64,000 nucleotides of DNA from Pseudomonas wadenswilerensis (GCF_900497695.1 NZ_UIDD01000007.1:868001-932000), one strand, 5' to 3'; counted from the stretch's first letter, positions 37,060-46,076 are shown. Notes: generated by a model from the sequence alone, not told the origin. Translations and numbers: made by a program.

Positions 37060-39477
37060 ATGCCCGCACTGACACGCCACCGAACGCGCCTGGCGTCTTC
37101 GTTTTCGTCCCCTACCCTGTGCCTGATGCTCGGCCTGGCGTCGTTGGCCCCGCTAGCGGCGCTGGCCGACAGCGCCACCCGCAGCTACCAGGTACCGGCT
37201 GGCGAACTGGGCGCGGCGCTGACCCGTTTCGCCGCCCAGGCCGGGGTCAGCCTGTCGGTGGACCCGGGCCTGGTCAATGGCCGGCGCAGTGCCGGTCTGA
37301 ATGGCAGTTTCAGTGTGGATGAAGGTTTTGCCCGGCTGCTGCAGGGCTCTGGCCTGCAACTGCAACCGGTGGCTGCGGGCGCCTACACCCTGGTGCCTGC
37401 CCCGCAAAGTGGCGACGCCGTGGAAATCGCCCCGACCAGCATCCTCGGGGCCCATAACGGTGCTGACGACGATGGCCAGCGCTATGCCGGTGGCCAGGTC
37501 GCCCGCCGTGGTTCGCAAGGTTTGCTGGGCTCGCGGGACTTCATGGAAACGCCCTTCAGCATGACCACCTATACCAGCGAGGCGATCAAGGGCCAGCAGG
37601 CGCGGACCCTCGGCGACCTGATCGCCAGCGACCCGTCGGTGCGCGCCACCAACCCCGCCGGTGGGCGCTTCGAGCAATTCACCATTCGCGGCTTCAGCCT
37701 GTTCAACAGCGATGTGGCCTACAACGGCCTGTATGGCATCCTGCCGACCTATTCCATCGACATGGAAATGGCCGACCGCGTCGACATCATCAAAGGCCCC
37801 AGCCAACTGATCAACGGCATCTCGCCGCGGGGCAGCGTCGGCGGCGGTATCAACGTGGTGCCCAAGCGCGCCAGCGACAAACCGATCACCGAGCTCACCG
37901 GCAGCTACGCCTCAGACAGCCAAGTCGGCGGCGCCGTGGACATCGGCCGGCGCTTTGGTGAGGACGGCAAGTTCGGCCTGCGCTTCAATGGCGTCAAGCA
38001 AGCTGGCGACACCGAGTGGGACCAGCAGAGCGTCGACCGCGAGATGGCCGTGCTCGGCCTGGACTTTCGTGGCGAGCGGCTGCGCCTGTCCACCGATATC
38101 GGCCATACCGAGCGCAACACCGATGCGCCCCAGGAGCGGGTGATCGTTGGCGCCAATGCCAAGGTGCCGGATGCCGAGGAGGTGCGGCGCAACTACGCCC
38201 AGGCCTGGAGCAAGGCGCGCACCAACGATACCTTCGGCACAGTGAACGCCGAATACGACATCAACGACTCGCTGATGGCCTACGGCGCGGTCGGCGCGCG
38301 CAAGAGCAACCACGACTTCCTCCGCCATAACGTGCCGGTCTCCAACGATGCCGGCGACTTCAGCGTCCAGCCGCGCGACTTCACCCGCGACGAAAACGTG
38401 CGCACCGCCACCGCCGGCCTGCGCAACTGGTTCGAAACCGGCCCGGTGAGCCACGAGGTCAACCTGGCGGCCAACTATTTCTACATGGACTTCGAGAACG
38501 GCGGTGGGCGTTATGCGGCCGGCCCGAGCAACCTCTACAACCCGCGCCCTACCCCCACCCCCGGCACCCTGCTGCGCTCGGACCCCAAGGTCTATACCGA
38601 GAACCGCTTCAGCGGCGTGGCGTTGTCCGACACCCTGGGCTTTTTCGACCAGCGCCTGTTGCTGACCCTGGGCGCGCGCTGGCAGCGGGTCCAGGTCGAT
38701 GACTGGAGCGACGGCATCAAGGGCGACACTGCCTATGATGAGGAGAAGCTCTCGCCCTCGGGCGGCATCCTGTTCAAACTCACCGACCAGCTCTCGCTGT
38801 ATGCCAACTATATGGAAGGCCTGAGCCAGGGCAAGATCGCCCCGTCGACTTCGATCAACGAAGACCAGATCTTTGCGCCGTTCATCAGCCGCCAGGTGGA
38901 AGTCGGCGCCAAGTATGACCTGGGCAGCTTCGCCCTGACCGCCAGCGCCTTTCGCATCAAGCAGCCGGCCTACGAGACCAACGCCACTACCCGGGTGTTC
39001 GGGCCCAACGGCAAGCGCGAGAACAAGGGCGTCGAGCTCAACGTGTTTGGCGAGCCGCTCAGGGGCTTTCGCTTGCTGGGTGGGGTGATGTACATCGACA
39101 GCGAACTGACCGACACCGTCGGCGGCAGCTTCGACGGCAACCGCGCCCCGGCAACACCGGAGTACAACGTCAGCCTGGGCGCCGAGTATGACGTGCCTGC
39201 CCTCGCCGGCCTGACCCTGACGGCTCGTGGCCTGCATTCCAGCTCGCAATACCTGGACCAGGCCAACAGCAAGCAGATCGACGGCTGGGAGCGCTACGAC
39301 CTCGGTGCGCGCTATGCCTTCAAGGTCGATGACAAGGACATCACCCTGCGCGCCAGTGTCGAGAACGTGCTGGACGACCGCTACTGGGCTTCGGCGGGTG
39401 CCTCGGATGACAGTGAGGCGGGGCTGACCCTGTCGACGCCGCGGACCTACCTGGTGTCAGCGACTCTGGGTTTTTGA
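37060..39477 (+). CDS. TonB-dependent siderophore receptor with STN signalling domain
   Basis: The 805-residue protein has a signal peptide (ending PLAALA-D) and an N-terminal STN domain (about residues 40-115: YQVPAGELGAALTRFAAQAG). The plug contains RGFSLFNSDVAYNG and IDIIKGPSQLINGISPRG, and the barrel ends in the canonical terminal Phe (SATLGF). STN-bearing receptors normally signal through a FecR-type anti-sigma factor to an ECF sigma factor, but none is encoded in this window. No convincing Fur box was found. The ATG at 37060 is chosen over a longer frame extending into the previous gene. Confidence 0.9.
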   Translation: MPALTRHRTRLASSFSSPTLCLMLGLASLAPLAALADSATRSYQVPAGELGAALTRFAAQAGVSLSVDPGLVNGRRSAGLNGSFSVDEGFARLLQGSGLQLQPVAAGAYTLVPAPQSGDAVEIAPTSILGAHNGADDDGQRYAGGQVARRGSQGLLGSRDFMETPFSMTTYTSEAIKGQQARTLGDLIASDPSVRATNPAGGRFEQFTIRGFSLFNSDVAYNGLYGILPTYSIDMEMADRVDIIKGPSQLINGISPRGSVGGGINVVPKRASDKPITELTGSYASDSQVGGAVDIGRRFGEDGKFGLRFNGVKQAGDTEWDQQSVDREMAVLGLDFRGERLRLSTDIGHTERNTDAPQERVIVGANAKVPDAEEVRRNYAQAWSKARTNDTFGTVNAEYDINDSLMAYGAVGARKSNHDFLRHNVPVSNDAGDFSVQPRDFTRDENVRTATAGLRNWFETGPVSHEVNLAANYFYMDFENGGGRYAAGPSNLYNPRPTPTPGTLLRSDPKVYTENRFSGVALSDTLGFFDQRLLLTLGARWQRVQVDDWSDGIKGDTAYDEEKLSPSGGILFKLTDQLSLYANYMEGLSQGKIAPSTSINEDQIFAPFISRQVEVGAKYDLGSFALTASAFRIKQPAYETNATTRVFGPNGKRENKGVELNVFGEPLRGFRLLGGVMYIDSELTDTVGGSFDGNRAPATPEYNVSLGAEYDVPALAGLTLTARGLHSSSQYLDQANSKQIDGWERYDLGARYAFKVDDKDITLRASVENVLDDRYWASAGASDDSEAGLTLSTPRTYLVSATLGF

Positions 39478-39507
39478 GGGCACAGCGGTTAGCTGCAACA
39501 GGATCCC

Positions 39508-39612
39508 TGTGGGAGCTGGCTTGCCAGCGATGAGGCCGGTCCAGTCAATACATCAAGTGCTGACCGGACTACGACCGCTGCGCGCTCGATCGCTGGCAAG
39601 CCAGCTCCCACA
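39508..39612. repeat. REP doublet, same type as the 57-58 kb array
   Basis: TGTGGGAGCTGGCTTGCCAG and the inverted CTGGCAAGCCAGCTCCCACA border a centre containing GATGAGGCCGGT and GCGCGCTCGATC. This is one unit of the 128-bp element amplified at 57051-58197. It separates the convergent receptor and VOC genes. Confidence 0.88.
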
Positions 39613-39614
39613 GT

Positions 39615-40094
39615 TCAACCCCTGACCGCCGCCTCAATCACCGCAATATCAATCTTGCGCATTCCCATCATCGCCTCAAAGGCACGCTTGGCCGCGGCGC
39701 GGTCTGGGCTGGTCACCGCCTCGACCAGCACCCGTGGCGAGATCTGCCACGACAGCCCCCACTTGTCCTTGCACCAGCCGCAGGCGCTTTCCTGGCCGCC
39801 ATTGCCGACAATGGCATTCCACAAGCGATCGGTTTCCGCCTGGTCTTCTGTCGCGACCTGGAACGAGAACGCCTCGTTATGCTGGAACATCGGGCCACCG
39901 TTGAGCCCCACGCAGGGGATGCCCAACACGGTAAACTCCACGGTCAGCACATCCCCCTCCTTGCCTGAGGGGAAGTCGCCCGGCGCCCGGTGCACCGCAC
40001 CGACCTTGCTGTCGGGGAAGGTTTGCGCGTAAAAGGTCGCAGCCTCCAGTGCGGTGCCGTCGTACCAGAGGCAGAGGGTCGTTTTATGGCTCAT
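39615..40094 (-). CDS. VOC/PhnB-like protein
   Basis: The 159-residue protein begins KTTLCLWYDGTALEAATFYA and contains FTVLGIPCVGLNGGP and CGWCKDKWGLSWQI, the pattern of PhnB / 3-demethylubiquinone-methyltransferase-like VOC proteins. These form dimers of beta-alpha-beta units and bind small ligands; despite the family name, most are not methyltransferases. The ribosome site is GGAG. The role here is unknown. Confidence 0.82.
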   Translation of the reverse strand: MSHKTTLCLWYDGTALEAATFYAQTFPDSKVGAVHRAPGDFPSGKEGDVLTVEFTVLGIPCVGLNGGPMFQHNEAFSFQVATEDQAETDRLWNAIVGNGGQESACGWCKDKWGLSWQISPRVLVEAVTSPDRAAAKRAFEAMMGMRKIDIAVIEAAVRG

Positions 40095-40172
40095 CCTGGT
40101 TCTCCACGGTTGGTGAATGGCAGGTTGATTCTAGTCAGGAAGACAGCGGACATACGTGAGGATTTATACAGC

Positions 40173-40523
40173 ATGACCAGAATCAGCATTGCCTGCGCCT
40201 CACCCAGCAGTGACCTGGAAATCGCCAAATTTCTGCATCAACGCTTGAAGATGTCGATCAGCGGCGCACGCCAACTGCTGGCCAGCGGCGCCCAGGGCTG
40301 TTTCTTCAGCGCCGAACTCTATGGCAATGATCATGTCCAGCGCGATCAGGACATTCGCGACATCCTCGCCTTCTTCCGGCAACAGCAACTGCCCCTGCTG
40401 CTGGTTGAAAGCGACGAGGGCCAGGCGCCGGAGGCGCTGCCTGCAGAGGATCTGGAGCAATACTCAATCGCCGAAGAGCACCTGCTCAATGCGCTGGATG
40501 CGGCCCAAGGGCGTTACTGCTAG
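40173..40523 (+). CDS. Conserved-looking hypothetical protein, 116 aa
   Basis: The protein reads as soluble and mainly helical, with an acidic C-terminal half (DEGQAPEALPAEDLEQYSIAEE). The segment FLHQRLKMSISGARQLLASG resembles a small nucleic-acid- or protein-binding helix pair, but no family is recognised. A TGAGGA site lies ten bases upstream of the ATG, and codon use matches the neighbours, so it is probably a real gene. It is convergent with the TolC-like gene of the type I export operon. Confidence 0.6.
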   Translation: MTRISIACASPSSDLEIAKFLHQRLKMSISGARQLLASGAQGCFFSAELYGNDHVQRDQDIRDILAFFRQQQLPLLLVESDEGQAPEALPAEDLEQYSIAEEHLLNALDAAQGRYC

Positions 40524-40531
40524 CGCGGGGT

Positions 40532-41896
40532 TCACAACGCGCCATTCAACTGCCCCAGGTCCGCCGCCAGTTGCAACCTGGCGGTGTACCAGTTGACCAG
40601 CGACTCCACTCGCCGCTGCTCGGCGATGGCCAGTTCATTCTGCGCCCTGAGCAGTTCGATAATGCTGCCCACCCCGGCCTTGTAGCGCCCCAACGCGACC
40701 TGATGGGATTGTCCGGCACTGGCGACGAAGCTGCGGCTGAGCGCCAGGGCGCGGGTGCGCGCATCCAGGGCCTGGCGGCTTTTCCAGACGTTGAGAGCGA
40801 CGCTGCGTTCGGTCTGCTCCAGCGCCTGCTCGCGGGCGCCGGCTTCGTAGTCGGCGGCGCGGGCACGACGACGGCTGAGAAAGCCGTCGAAGATCGGCAC
40901 GGTGATCTGTACACCCACGCTCCAGGTCTCGATCTGCTGGCGCGTCGACACCTGGTCGATCGGCGTGTCCTCCTGCTGGTAGCTGCTGAACAGCGACACC
41001 TTCGGGCGCCCTTCGGCACGCGCTTCATCCGCCTTGGCGCGCGTGGCGAACCAGTCCGCGCGGGCCTTTTCGATGGCCGGATGCTGGGCCTTGGCCTGCG
41101 CCATCAGGGCATCGACACTGGCCATGAACTCGCCCTCCTGCCCCGCCGGCTCGTTCATGGCGCTGAGCGTCAGCGGTGCCGAGGGTGACAGCCCGAGGGC
41201 ACTGGCCAGGGCGCCCTGGGCCGCAGCGTACTCACCCTCGGCCAGCACCCGTTCAAGCTGCGCCTGGTCGTGGGTGGCCTGGGCCTGCAGGCGGTCGGTC
41301 TGCTCGCCGGCCCCGGCCTGGTATTTGGCCGTGGCCGCCTTGAGGCTGTTGGCCGCCAGGGATTCGGCGCTGCGCTTGGCCTCGAGCAACGCGGCGTTGG
41401 CCTGGACCTGGTAGAAGGCTTTGCTGGTGTCGAGCACCGTGGCCTGGATTTTCTCCACGCGACTGCTGCTGGCAGCGTTCAACAACTGGCGGGCGCCCTC
41501 GACTTTCGCCGCCCGCAGGCCAAAGTCATACAGCACCCAGCTCAGATTCAGGCCATAGCTGTTGGTGCGGGTGTTCAAGGTCGAGTCAGCTTCGGGAAAG
41601 TTGTCAAAGCGCGTCTTGCGGCTTGCTCGTCCGCTGCTGGCCTGGGCTTGCACGGTCGGCCAGTAGGCCGAGTACTCGGCATCGAGGCTGGCCTGGCTGC
41701 TCAGTTGCGACAGCCAGGCTTCACGCACTTCAGGATCGGCGCACAGGGCGATGGCCACGGCACTGGACAACGCCAGCGGCTCTGCCGGGCTTAACCTGCC
41801 CGGGCAGGCATCGAGGGGTTCGGCGGCCATGCCCGGCGCGACCCTCCAGACTGCCAGCAAGGCAGCCAGACACAACCTCAGCAGGTGGTGGTTCAT
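40532..41896 (-). CDS. TolC-family outer-membrane channel of a type I secretion system
   Basis: The 454-residue protein has a signal peptide (LRLCLAALLAVWRVAPGMA-A) and two homologous outer-membrane efflux repeats rich in long coiled helices. Motifs include SYGLNLSWVLYDFGLRAAK and SVGVQITVPIFDGFLSRRRA at equivalent positions, as in TolC. It should trimerise and span outer membrane and periplasm. It is the last gene of the export operon and overlaps the ABC transporter gene by four bases. Confidence 0.9.
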   Translation of the reverse strand: MNHHLLRLCLAALLAVWRVAPGMAAEPLDACPGRLSPAEPLALSSAVAIALCADPEVREAWLSQLSSQASLDAEYSAYWPTVQAQASSGRASRKTRFDNFPEADSTLNTRTNSYGLNLSWVLYDFGLRAAKVEGARQLLNAASSSRVEKIQATVLDTSKAFYQVQANAALLEAKRSAESLAANSLKAATAKYQAGAGEQTDRLQAQATHDQAQLERVLAEGEYAAAQGALASALGLSPSAPLTLSAMNEPAGQEGEFMASVDALMAQAKAQHPAIEKARADWFATRAKADEARAEGRPKVSLFSSYQQEDTPIDQVSTRQQIETWSVGVQITVPIFDGFLSRRRARAADYEAGAREQALEQTERSVALNVWKSRQALDARTRALALSRSFVASAGQSHQVALGRYKAGVGSIIELLRAQNELAIAEQRRVESLVNWYTARLQLAADLGQLNGAL

Positions 41897-44076
41897 GACG
41901 AAGACGCCGCACCACGGGCAACTTCACCTGGCTCGGCTGGCGCCTGCTCATCCGCCTCGATCAGCGGCCCGTCATAGACCACTCGGCCGTTGTCCAGCGC
42001 CAGCACCCGGCGTGCCGAGCGAATGGTATCGGGGCGATGGGCGACAATGATGCGGGTGATGTTCAGCGCTTGCAGGGCATGATTGACCGCCGCCTCCCTG
42101 GCGATGTCGAGGTGGCTGGTGGCCTCGTCGAGAAACAGAAGCTTGGGCCGCCGGTACAGCGCCCGGGCCAGCAGGATGCGTTGCTTCTGCCCACCCGACA
42201 GCACCGTGCCCATGTCGCCCACCAGGGTGTTGTAGGCCATGGGCATCTGCGCGATGTCGTCATGCACCGCCGCCATGCGCGCGCACTGCTCGACCCAGCG
42301 CGGGTCGGCCTCGGCGCTGAAAAAACTGATGTTGTCGGCAATCGAGCCGGCAAACAGCACGTCATCCTGCAGCACCGTGGCGCTGACCCGTCGCAGCCGC
42401 TCCAGGTTATGGCTATCGATGGCAACACCGTCGAGCAGCACGCTGCCGCTGCTGGGGGCCAGAATGCCGAGCATGACGTTGAGCAAGGTGGTCTTGCCGC
42501 CACCCGAAGGGCCGACAATCGCCAGCGAGTCCCCGGCTTCGATACGCACCGACACGTCATCGAGCACATAGGGCTCGTGCTCGGAATAACGGAACTTGAG
42601 CTGGCGCACTTCCAGGCTCGGCACGCTGTCGACGGCGTCATTGTCGTCAACGGACGGGGACTGCCTGGGCTCGGGCACCTGCAGGAGGATATCGGCCAGG
42701 CGCTCGCCATGCAGGCGCAGCATCAGCACATCCACCAGCTTGTCGATCAGCCCGGCCACACGGCTGTTGAACTGCTCCTTGTAGGCGTTGAAGGCAATCA
42801 GCATGCCGGCGCTGAACTGGCCATCGAGCACCAGCCTGGCGCCGAGCCAGATCACCAGCACGGTCACCAGGCCGAACAGCAGGCCATTGAAGGCACGGTA
42901 GGCCAGCTCCAGCTTTTGCGGGCGCAAACCGGCGTTGATTTCCTCGACCAACAGGCTGCCCCAGGCGCTGGCGCGTTGCTCCTGATGGCCGAACAACTTG
43001 ATGGTGCGCACCCCGCGCATGCTTTCCAGAAAGTAGCTCTGCTGCCGGGCGGCATGCACCAGTTGCTCTTCGCTGGCGCGCCGCAACGGGCCGAACCAGG
43101 CCCAGCGGGCCAGCGCATAGACAACCATGGCCAGCAGCGCGATCAGTGCCAACGGCGGGCTGTAGGCGAACATCAGGCCGAGGGTCACCAGGGTCATCAG
43201 GCCGTCGAGCAGGGCTTCGACAAACGAGGTGGTCAGGGTGTGCTGGATCGATTTCAACGAGCCAAAGCGCGAGACGATATCGCCCAGGTGGCGGCGCTCG
43301 AAGAAGGCCACGGGTAAGCGCACCAGGTGGCTGAAGACGTTGATCTGCCATTGCGCGCTGAGCATGGTGCCCAGGTACATCAATGCCCAGGAACGGCCCA
43401 GCGCCAGGGTTTGCTGCATTACCAGCAACAGGCCGAAGCCGATCGCCAGCACCGCCAGCAGGTCCAGGTCGGCGCTGACCAGCACCTTGTCGATCACCGT
43501 TTGCAAAAAAAACGGGCTGAGCACCATGCACAGCTCCAGCGCCGCCGCCAGCAACAGCACATGGCTCAGTACCCCGCCAAAGCCTTGCACCCGGCCCAGC
43601 AACTGACGCAACCGCAGCGGCGGGTTGGCCGGCCCCGGCTGGAAATCGCTCTGTGGCCACAACTCCAGGGCCACGCCGGTGAAGGCTGCCGAGACTTCAT
43701 CGAACGACAGTTGGCAAACGCCGCGCCCCGGATCGTGCAGGGTCACCCCGCGCGGGCCGACCTCCTTGAGCACCACGAAGTGGTTGAAGTTCCAGTGCAG
43801 CACACAGGGCAAGCGCAATTGCCCCAGCGCTTGCAATTCCAGACGCAACGGCCGGCTGGCCAGGCCCAACTGGCTGGCCATGGCCATCAACTGCTTGAGG
43901 GTTGCGCCCTTCATCGACGGCGACAGTTTCTGGCGCAGCGAGAACAGGTCGTGGCGCTGGCCGTGGAAGCCGGCGATCATCACCAGACAGGCCTGGCCGC
44001 ACTCGGCGGCTTCGGCCTGGAGCACCATGGGCAGCTTGCGGCCGATGCCGAAAGCCAGCGGTTGGCGAATGTTCAA
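41893..44076 (-). CDS. C39-peptidase ABC exporter (bacteriocin/microcin type, CvaB-like)
   Basis: The 727-residue protein has three parts. An N-terminal C39 cysteine peptidase (about 1-135) has C26 in EAAECGQAC, H in FNHFVVL and D in LHDPGRG. A six-helix membrane domain follows (about 155-430), then an ATPase with Walker A VGPSGGGKT, signature LSGGQKQRILLARAL and Walker B FLDEATSHLD. Such proteins cleave double-glycine leaders and export the mature peptide. The catalytic residues appear intact, unlike the degenerate C39-like domain of HlyB. The evident substrate is the peptide at 45611-45829. Confidence 0.93.
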   Translation of the reverse strand: MNIRQPLAFGIGRKLPMVLQAEAAECGQACLVMIAGFHGQRHDLFSLRQKLSPSMKGATLKQLMAMASQLGLASRPLRLELQALGQLRLPCVLHWNFNHFVVLKEVGPRGVTLHDPGRGVCQLSFDEVSAAFTGVALELWPQSDFQPGPANPPLRLRQLLGRVQGFGGVLSHVLLLAAALELCMVLSPFFLQTVIDKVLVSADLDLLAVLAIGFGLLLVMQQTLALGRSWALMYLGTMLSAQWQINVFSHLVRLPVAFFERRHLGDIVSRFGSLKSIQHTLTTSFVEALLDGLMTLVTLGLMFAYSPPLALIALLAMVVYALARWAWFGPLRRASEEQLVHAARQQSYFLESMRGVRTIKLFGHQEQRASAWGSLLVEEINAGLRPQKLELAYRAFNGLLFGLVTVLVIWLGARLVLDGQFSAGMLIAFNAYKEQFNSRVAGLIDKLVDVLMLRLHGERLADILLQVPEPRQSPSVDDNDAVDSVPSLEVRQLKFRYSEHEPYVLDDVSVRIEAGDSLAIVGPSGGGKTTLLNVMLGILAPSSGSVLLDGVAIDSHNLERLRRVSATVLQDDVLFAGSIADNISFFSAEADPRWVEQCARMAAVHDDIAQMPMAYNTLVGDMGTVLSGGQKQRILLARALYRRPKLLFLDEATSHLDIAREAAVNHALQALNITRIIVAHRPDTIRSARRVLALDNGRVVYDGPLIEADEQAPAEPGEVARGAASSS

Positions 44077-45326
44077 AGGCGTTTCCCTATGCCGCGCAGG
44101 GGTTCAAGCAGCCACTCGTAGAGGGGCATGTTTTCCTGCAGGATGTCTGCGTCCAGTTGCATGCCCGAACGCAAGCGCTCGTTCAGCCCGCGCCCGCGCA
44201 TGTCTTGTTGTTCGAGGGTGACCCTGACCCGGTACATCGGGCCCAGCTCGCGCTGCTGCTCGGAGACGCCGCCCACGCTCATGATTTCATCGGCCGGCAG
44301 CGCGCTGCGTGACACCGACGCTACCGTGCCGCGGGCCAGGCCGAAGTGCTGGTAGGGATAGGCATGATAGCGCAGCAGCACCGCATCGCCGGCACGTACG
44401 AAGCCCGCCGCACGGCTGGGCACATAGAGTTCGGCATACAGCTGGGCATCCGTGGGCACGATGCTCAGCAACGGCCGGTTGCTGTCGGCGCGGGTGCCAT
44501 TGACCACGCCAACGGCCGTCACCTCACCACTGGCCGGCGCGGTAATCACCACCTGGCGTTTGACTTCGCTTTCCAGCAGGCTGCCCTGGCTCTCCGACAA
44601 GCGCCGCTCAAGCTCGGCCAGTTGCTTGCCCTGGTTGAACGGCAACTCGGCAAGTTCGGCGCGCAAGGTCGCGATATCGTTACGCAACGACAACAACGAA
44701 CGGCTCAGTTCCTCGCTACGCAGGCGCACTTCCAGCACGGCATCCTGCTTTTCCTGCAACTGGTCGCGGGACACATAGTCCTGACGTTGCAGGTCGGCAT
44801 AGCGCGCGGCAATACCCTGGGCCAGCCCCAGGCGCTGGCGGCTGATGTCCATTTGCGTGACGATTTTCTGCTGCTCGCTTTCCAGCACCGCCAGGCGTCG
44901 GCGCTTGCCCTCCAGCTCCTGCAGGTGCAGCGCGCGGGTGGTAGCGATTTCGTCTGTCAGGCTGTCGTTACGGCGCTTGATCAAGCGGCTGATGGCGACG
45001 TGCGCACCACCGGCCTCGGCGTACAGGTCACTGCCCAGCGCCATCAGCGTAGCGCCCGCGGCAACGGTCTGCCCCTCGGCTGCGGCAAGGTCTTGGACAA
45101 CTCCCGGCTGTGGCGCAAATACCTTGATCAGGCCACCCTGGGGCACCAGCACGCCGGTCACGGTGGCGCGGCGGGTATAGGTGGCGCAGGCCAGAAACAC
45201 AATCAACAACACGCTGAACAGCAGCGCAGCAAGTGCCGCCCAGCGCAGGGGCACGGGCGCCACCAGCAGCACACTGCCCAACTCCTTGTCACGCCGTGCA
45301 TGCACGGCTTCGCTCCTGAATAACAT
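44073..45326 (-). CDS. HlyD/CvaA-family membrane fusion protein
   Basis: The 417-residue protein has a short cytoplasmic start, one membrane helix near residues 26-50 (ALAALLFSVLLIVFLACATY), a lipoyl-like half (GGLIKVFAPQPGVVQDL), long coiled-coil helices (about 110-270), the second lipoyl half and a beta-barrel domain (SVGGVSEQQRELGPMYRV). The size matches CvaA of the colicin V system. It links the ABC exporter to the TolC-like channel. The start at 45326 is preferred for its GGA site. It is first in the operon and divergent from the peptide gene. Confidence 0.9.
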   Translation of the reverse strand: MLFRSEAVHARRDKELGSVLLVAPVPLRWAALAALLFSVLLIVFLACATYTRRATVTGVLVPQGGLIKVFAPQPGVVQDLAAAEGQTVAAGATLMALGSDLYAEAGGAHVAISRLIKRRNDSLTDEIATTRALHLQELEGKRRRLAVLESEQQKIVTQMDISRQRLGLAQGIAARYADLQRQDYVSRDQLQEKQDAVLEVRLRSEELSRSLLSLRNDIATLRAELAELPFNQGKQLAELERRLSESQGSLLESEVKRQVVITAPASGEVTAVGVVNGTRADSNRPLLSIVPTDAQLYAELYVPSRAAGFVRAGDAVLLRYHAYPYQHFGLARGTVASVSRSALPADEIMSVGGVSEQQRELGPMYRVRVTLEQQDMRGRGLNERLRSGMQLDADILQENMPLYEWLLEPLRGIGKRL

Positions 45327-45610
45327 GCCAATCCATGACCCGGCGGATAACGTTAATAACACTGAACAGACCATTCAGCTGAGTCCGTAGCAGCATAACG
45401 GCGGATTAATCCGCAGGCACTAGCACACTTGTACTATTGCACTTTGATCCGGGGCATCACTAACTTGTCCGGGGATCGAAACAGCGAACAACTGTAATTA
45501 AAACTGTGATCGGTCTCTCATTTTTAAATGAGTAATACGTTGCGCCCAGGCCCTCTCCTGGGGGGGATCAACCTAGGACGAACCCACTGTATCAACGAGG
45601 TAACTATCTC
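45327..45610. other. Divergent control region between the export operon and the peptide gene
   Basis: This 284-base region is AT-richer than its surroundings. It holds a perfect palindrome (45401-45414, listed separately), two CCGGGG motifs 22 bases apart (about 45451 and 45473) and a small dyad (CTCATTTTTAAATGAG) near 45516-45531. Promoters for both directions should lie here, but no clear -35/-10 pair stands out. Confidence 0.5.
45401..45414. promoter_or_regulatory. Perfect 14-bp palindrome, candidate operator of the export system
   Basis: GCGGATTAATCCGC is exactly self-complementary and lies 75 bases before the HlyD-like gene start and 197 bases before the peptide gene. Its form suits a dimeric regulator. 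No regulator gene is adjacent. Confidence 0.5.
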
Positions 45611-45829
45611 ATGACCCATGCCCAAAACATCGACATGACCACCGCCACGCCAGCCGCCCTGCGGGTGCTGGACGATCAGGAAGTAGACCAGGTAAGCGGC
45701 GGATTTTCCGTCAGCGCAGGCTCCTGGACACTGACCGGTGGTTCCTACAACTTCGGCGCTGGCGCCGGTTACCGCTTTGACTTGTACAAAGGCGGCGCCC
45801 ATCAGGGCAGTTACACCATGTGCAAATAA
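45611..45829 (+). CDS. Double-glycine-leader peptide, candidate class II microcin precursor
   Basis: The 72-residue product has a 31-residue leader ending LDDQEVDQVSGG. This matches the GG-leader consensus at L-12, E-8, a hydrophobic residue at -7 and -4, and GG at -2/-1. The predicted mature peptide is 41 residues, F32-K72. It is rich in Gly, Ser and aromatic residues (SWTLTGGSYNFGAGAGYRF) and ends YTMCK with a single cysteine. It is divergent from a complete C39/HlyD/TolC export operon and followed by an intrinsic terminator. GAGG lies ten bases before the ATG. A toxin is most likely; a signalling peptide is possible. No immunity gene is evident. Confidence 0.82.
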   Translation: MTHAQNIDMTTATPAALRVLDDQEVDQVSGGFSVSAGSWTLTGGSYNFGAGAGYRFDLYKGGAHQGSYTMCK

Positions 45830-45858
45830 ACTCAGCGATTATATGAGTTTGAAGTAAG

Positions 45859-45886
45859 CGAAGGGCCATTGCGGCCCTTCGTTCTA
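45859..45886 (+). terminator. Intrinsic terminator after the peptide gene
   Basis: CGAAGGGCC and GGCCCTTCG form a perfect 9-bp stem with a five-base loop, followed by TTCTAT. It ends the peptide transcript 30 bases after the stop, so the peptide gene is monocistronic. Confidence 0.75.
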
Positions 45887-45902
45887 TATACAAGGATGAT
45901 AG

Positions 45903-46076
45903 TTAATTGCCATCAGCTACCTTGCGTTCAATCTCGGCGATCTTGCGGCTGAGCTCTTCGGCGGCGTCTGCCTGGGTACGATGGGTGGTCGGGGTGATCG
46001 GCCGGTTGGCAGGGTCGTTTTCTTCAGCAGGCTTGTCCGTCTCGTTGGCGGGCTTGTCGCGGTCATGGCTGTTCAT
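45903..46076 (-). CDS. Small charged hypothetical protein, 57 aa
   Basis: From the ATG at 46076 (GGGAGG eight bases upstream) the product is a short, highly charged, proline- and asparagine-rich protein (HDRDKPANETDKPAEENDPA) ending in a charged helix (AAEELSRKIAEIERKVADG). It is probably soluble and partly disordered. A longer frame to 46181 lacks a ribosome site. It is not membrane-bound and converges with the peptide gene, so it is a poor candidate for microcin immunity, though not excluded. Confidence 0.6.
   Translation of the reverse strand: MNSHDRDKPANETDKPAEENDPANRPITPTTHRTQADAAEELSRKIAEIERKVADGN

Noticed and set aside
45528..45614. 28-codon frame overlapping the start of the GG-leader peptide (MSNTLRPGPLLGGINLG...)
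   Set aside because: It overlaps the peptide start in an ATGA-like way, which is attractive for a coupled leader peptide, but it has no ribosome site and no recognisable features.
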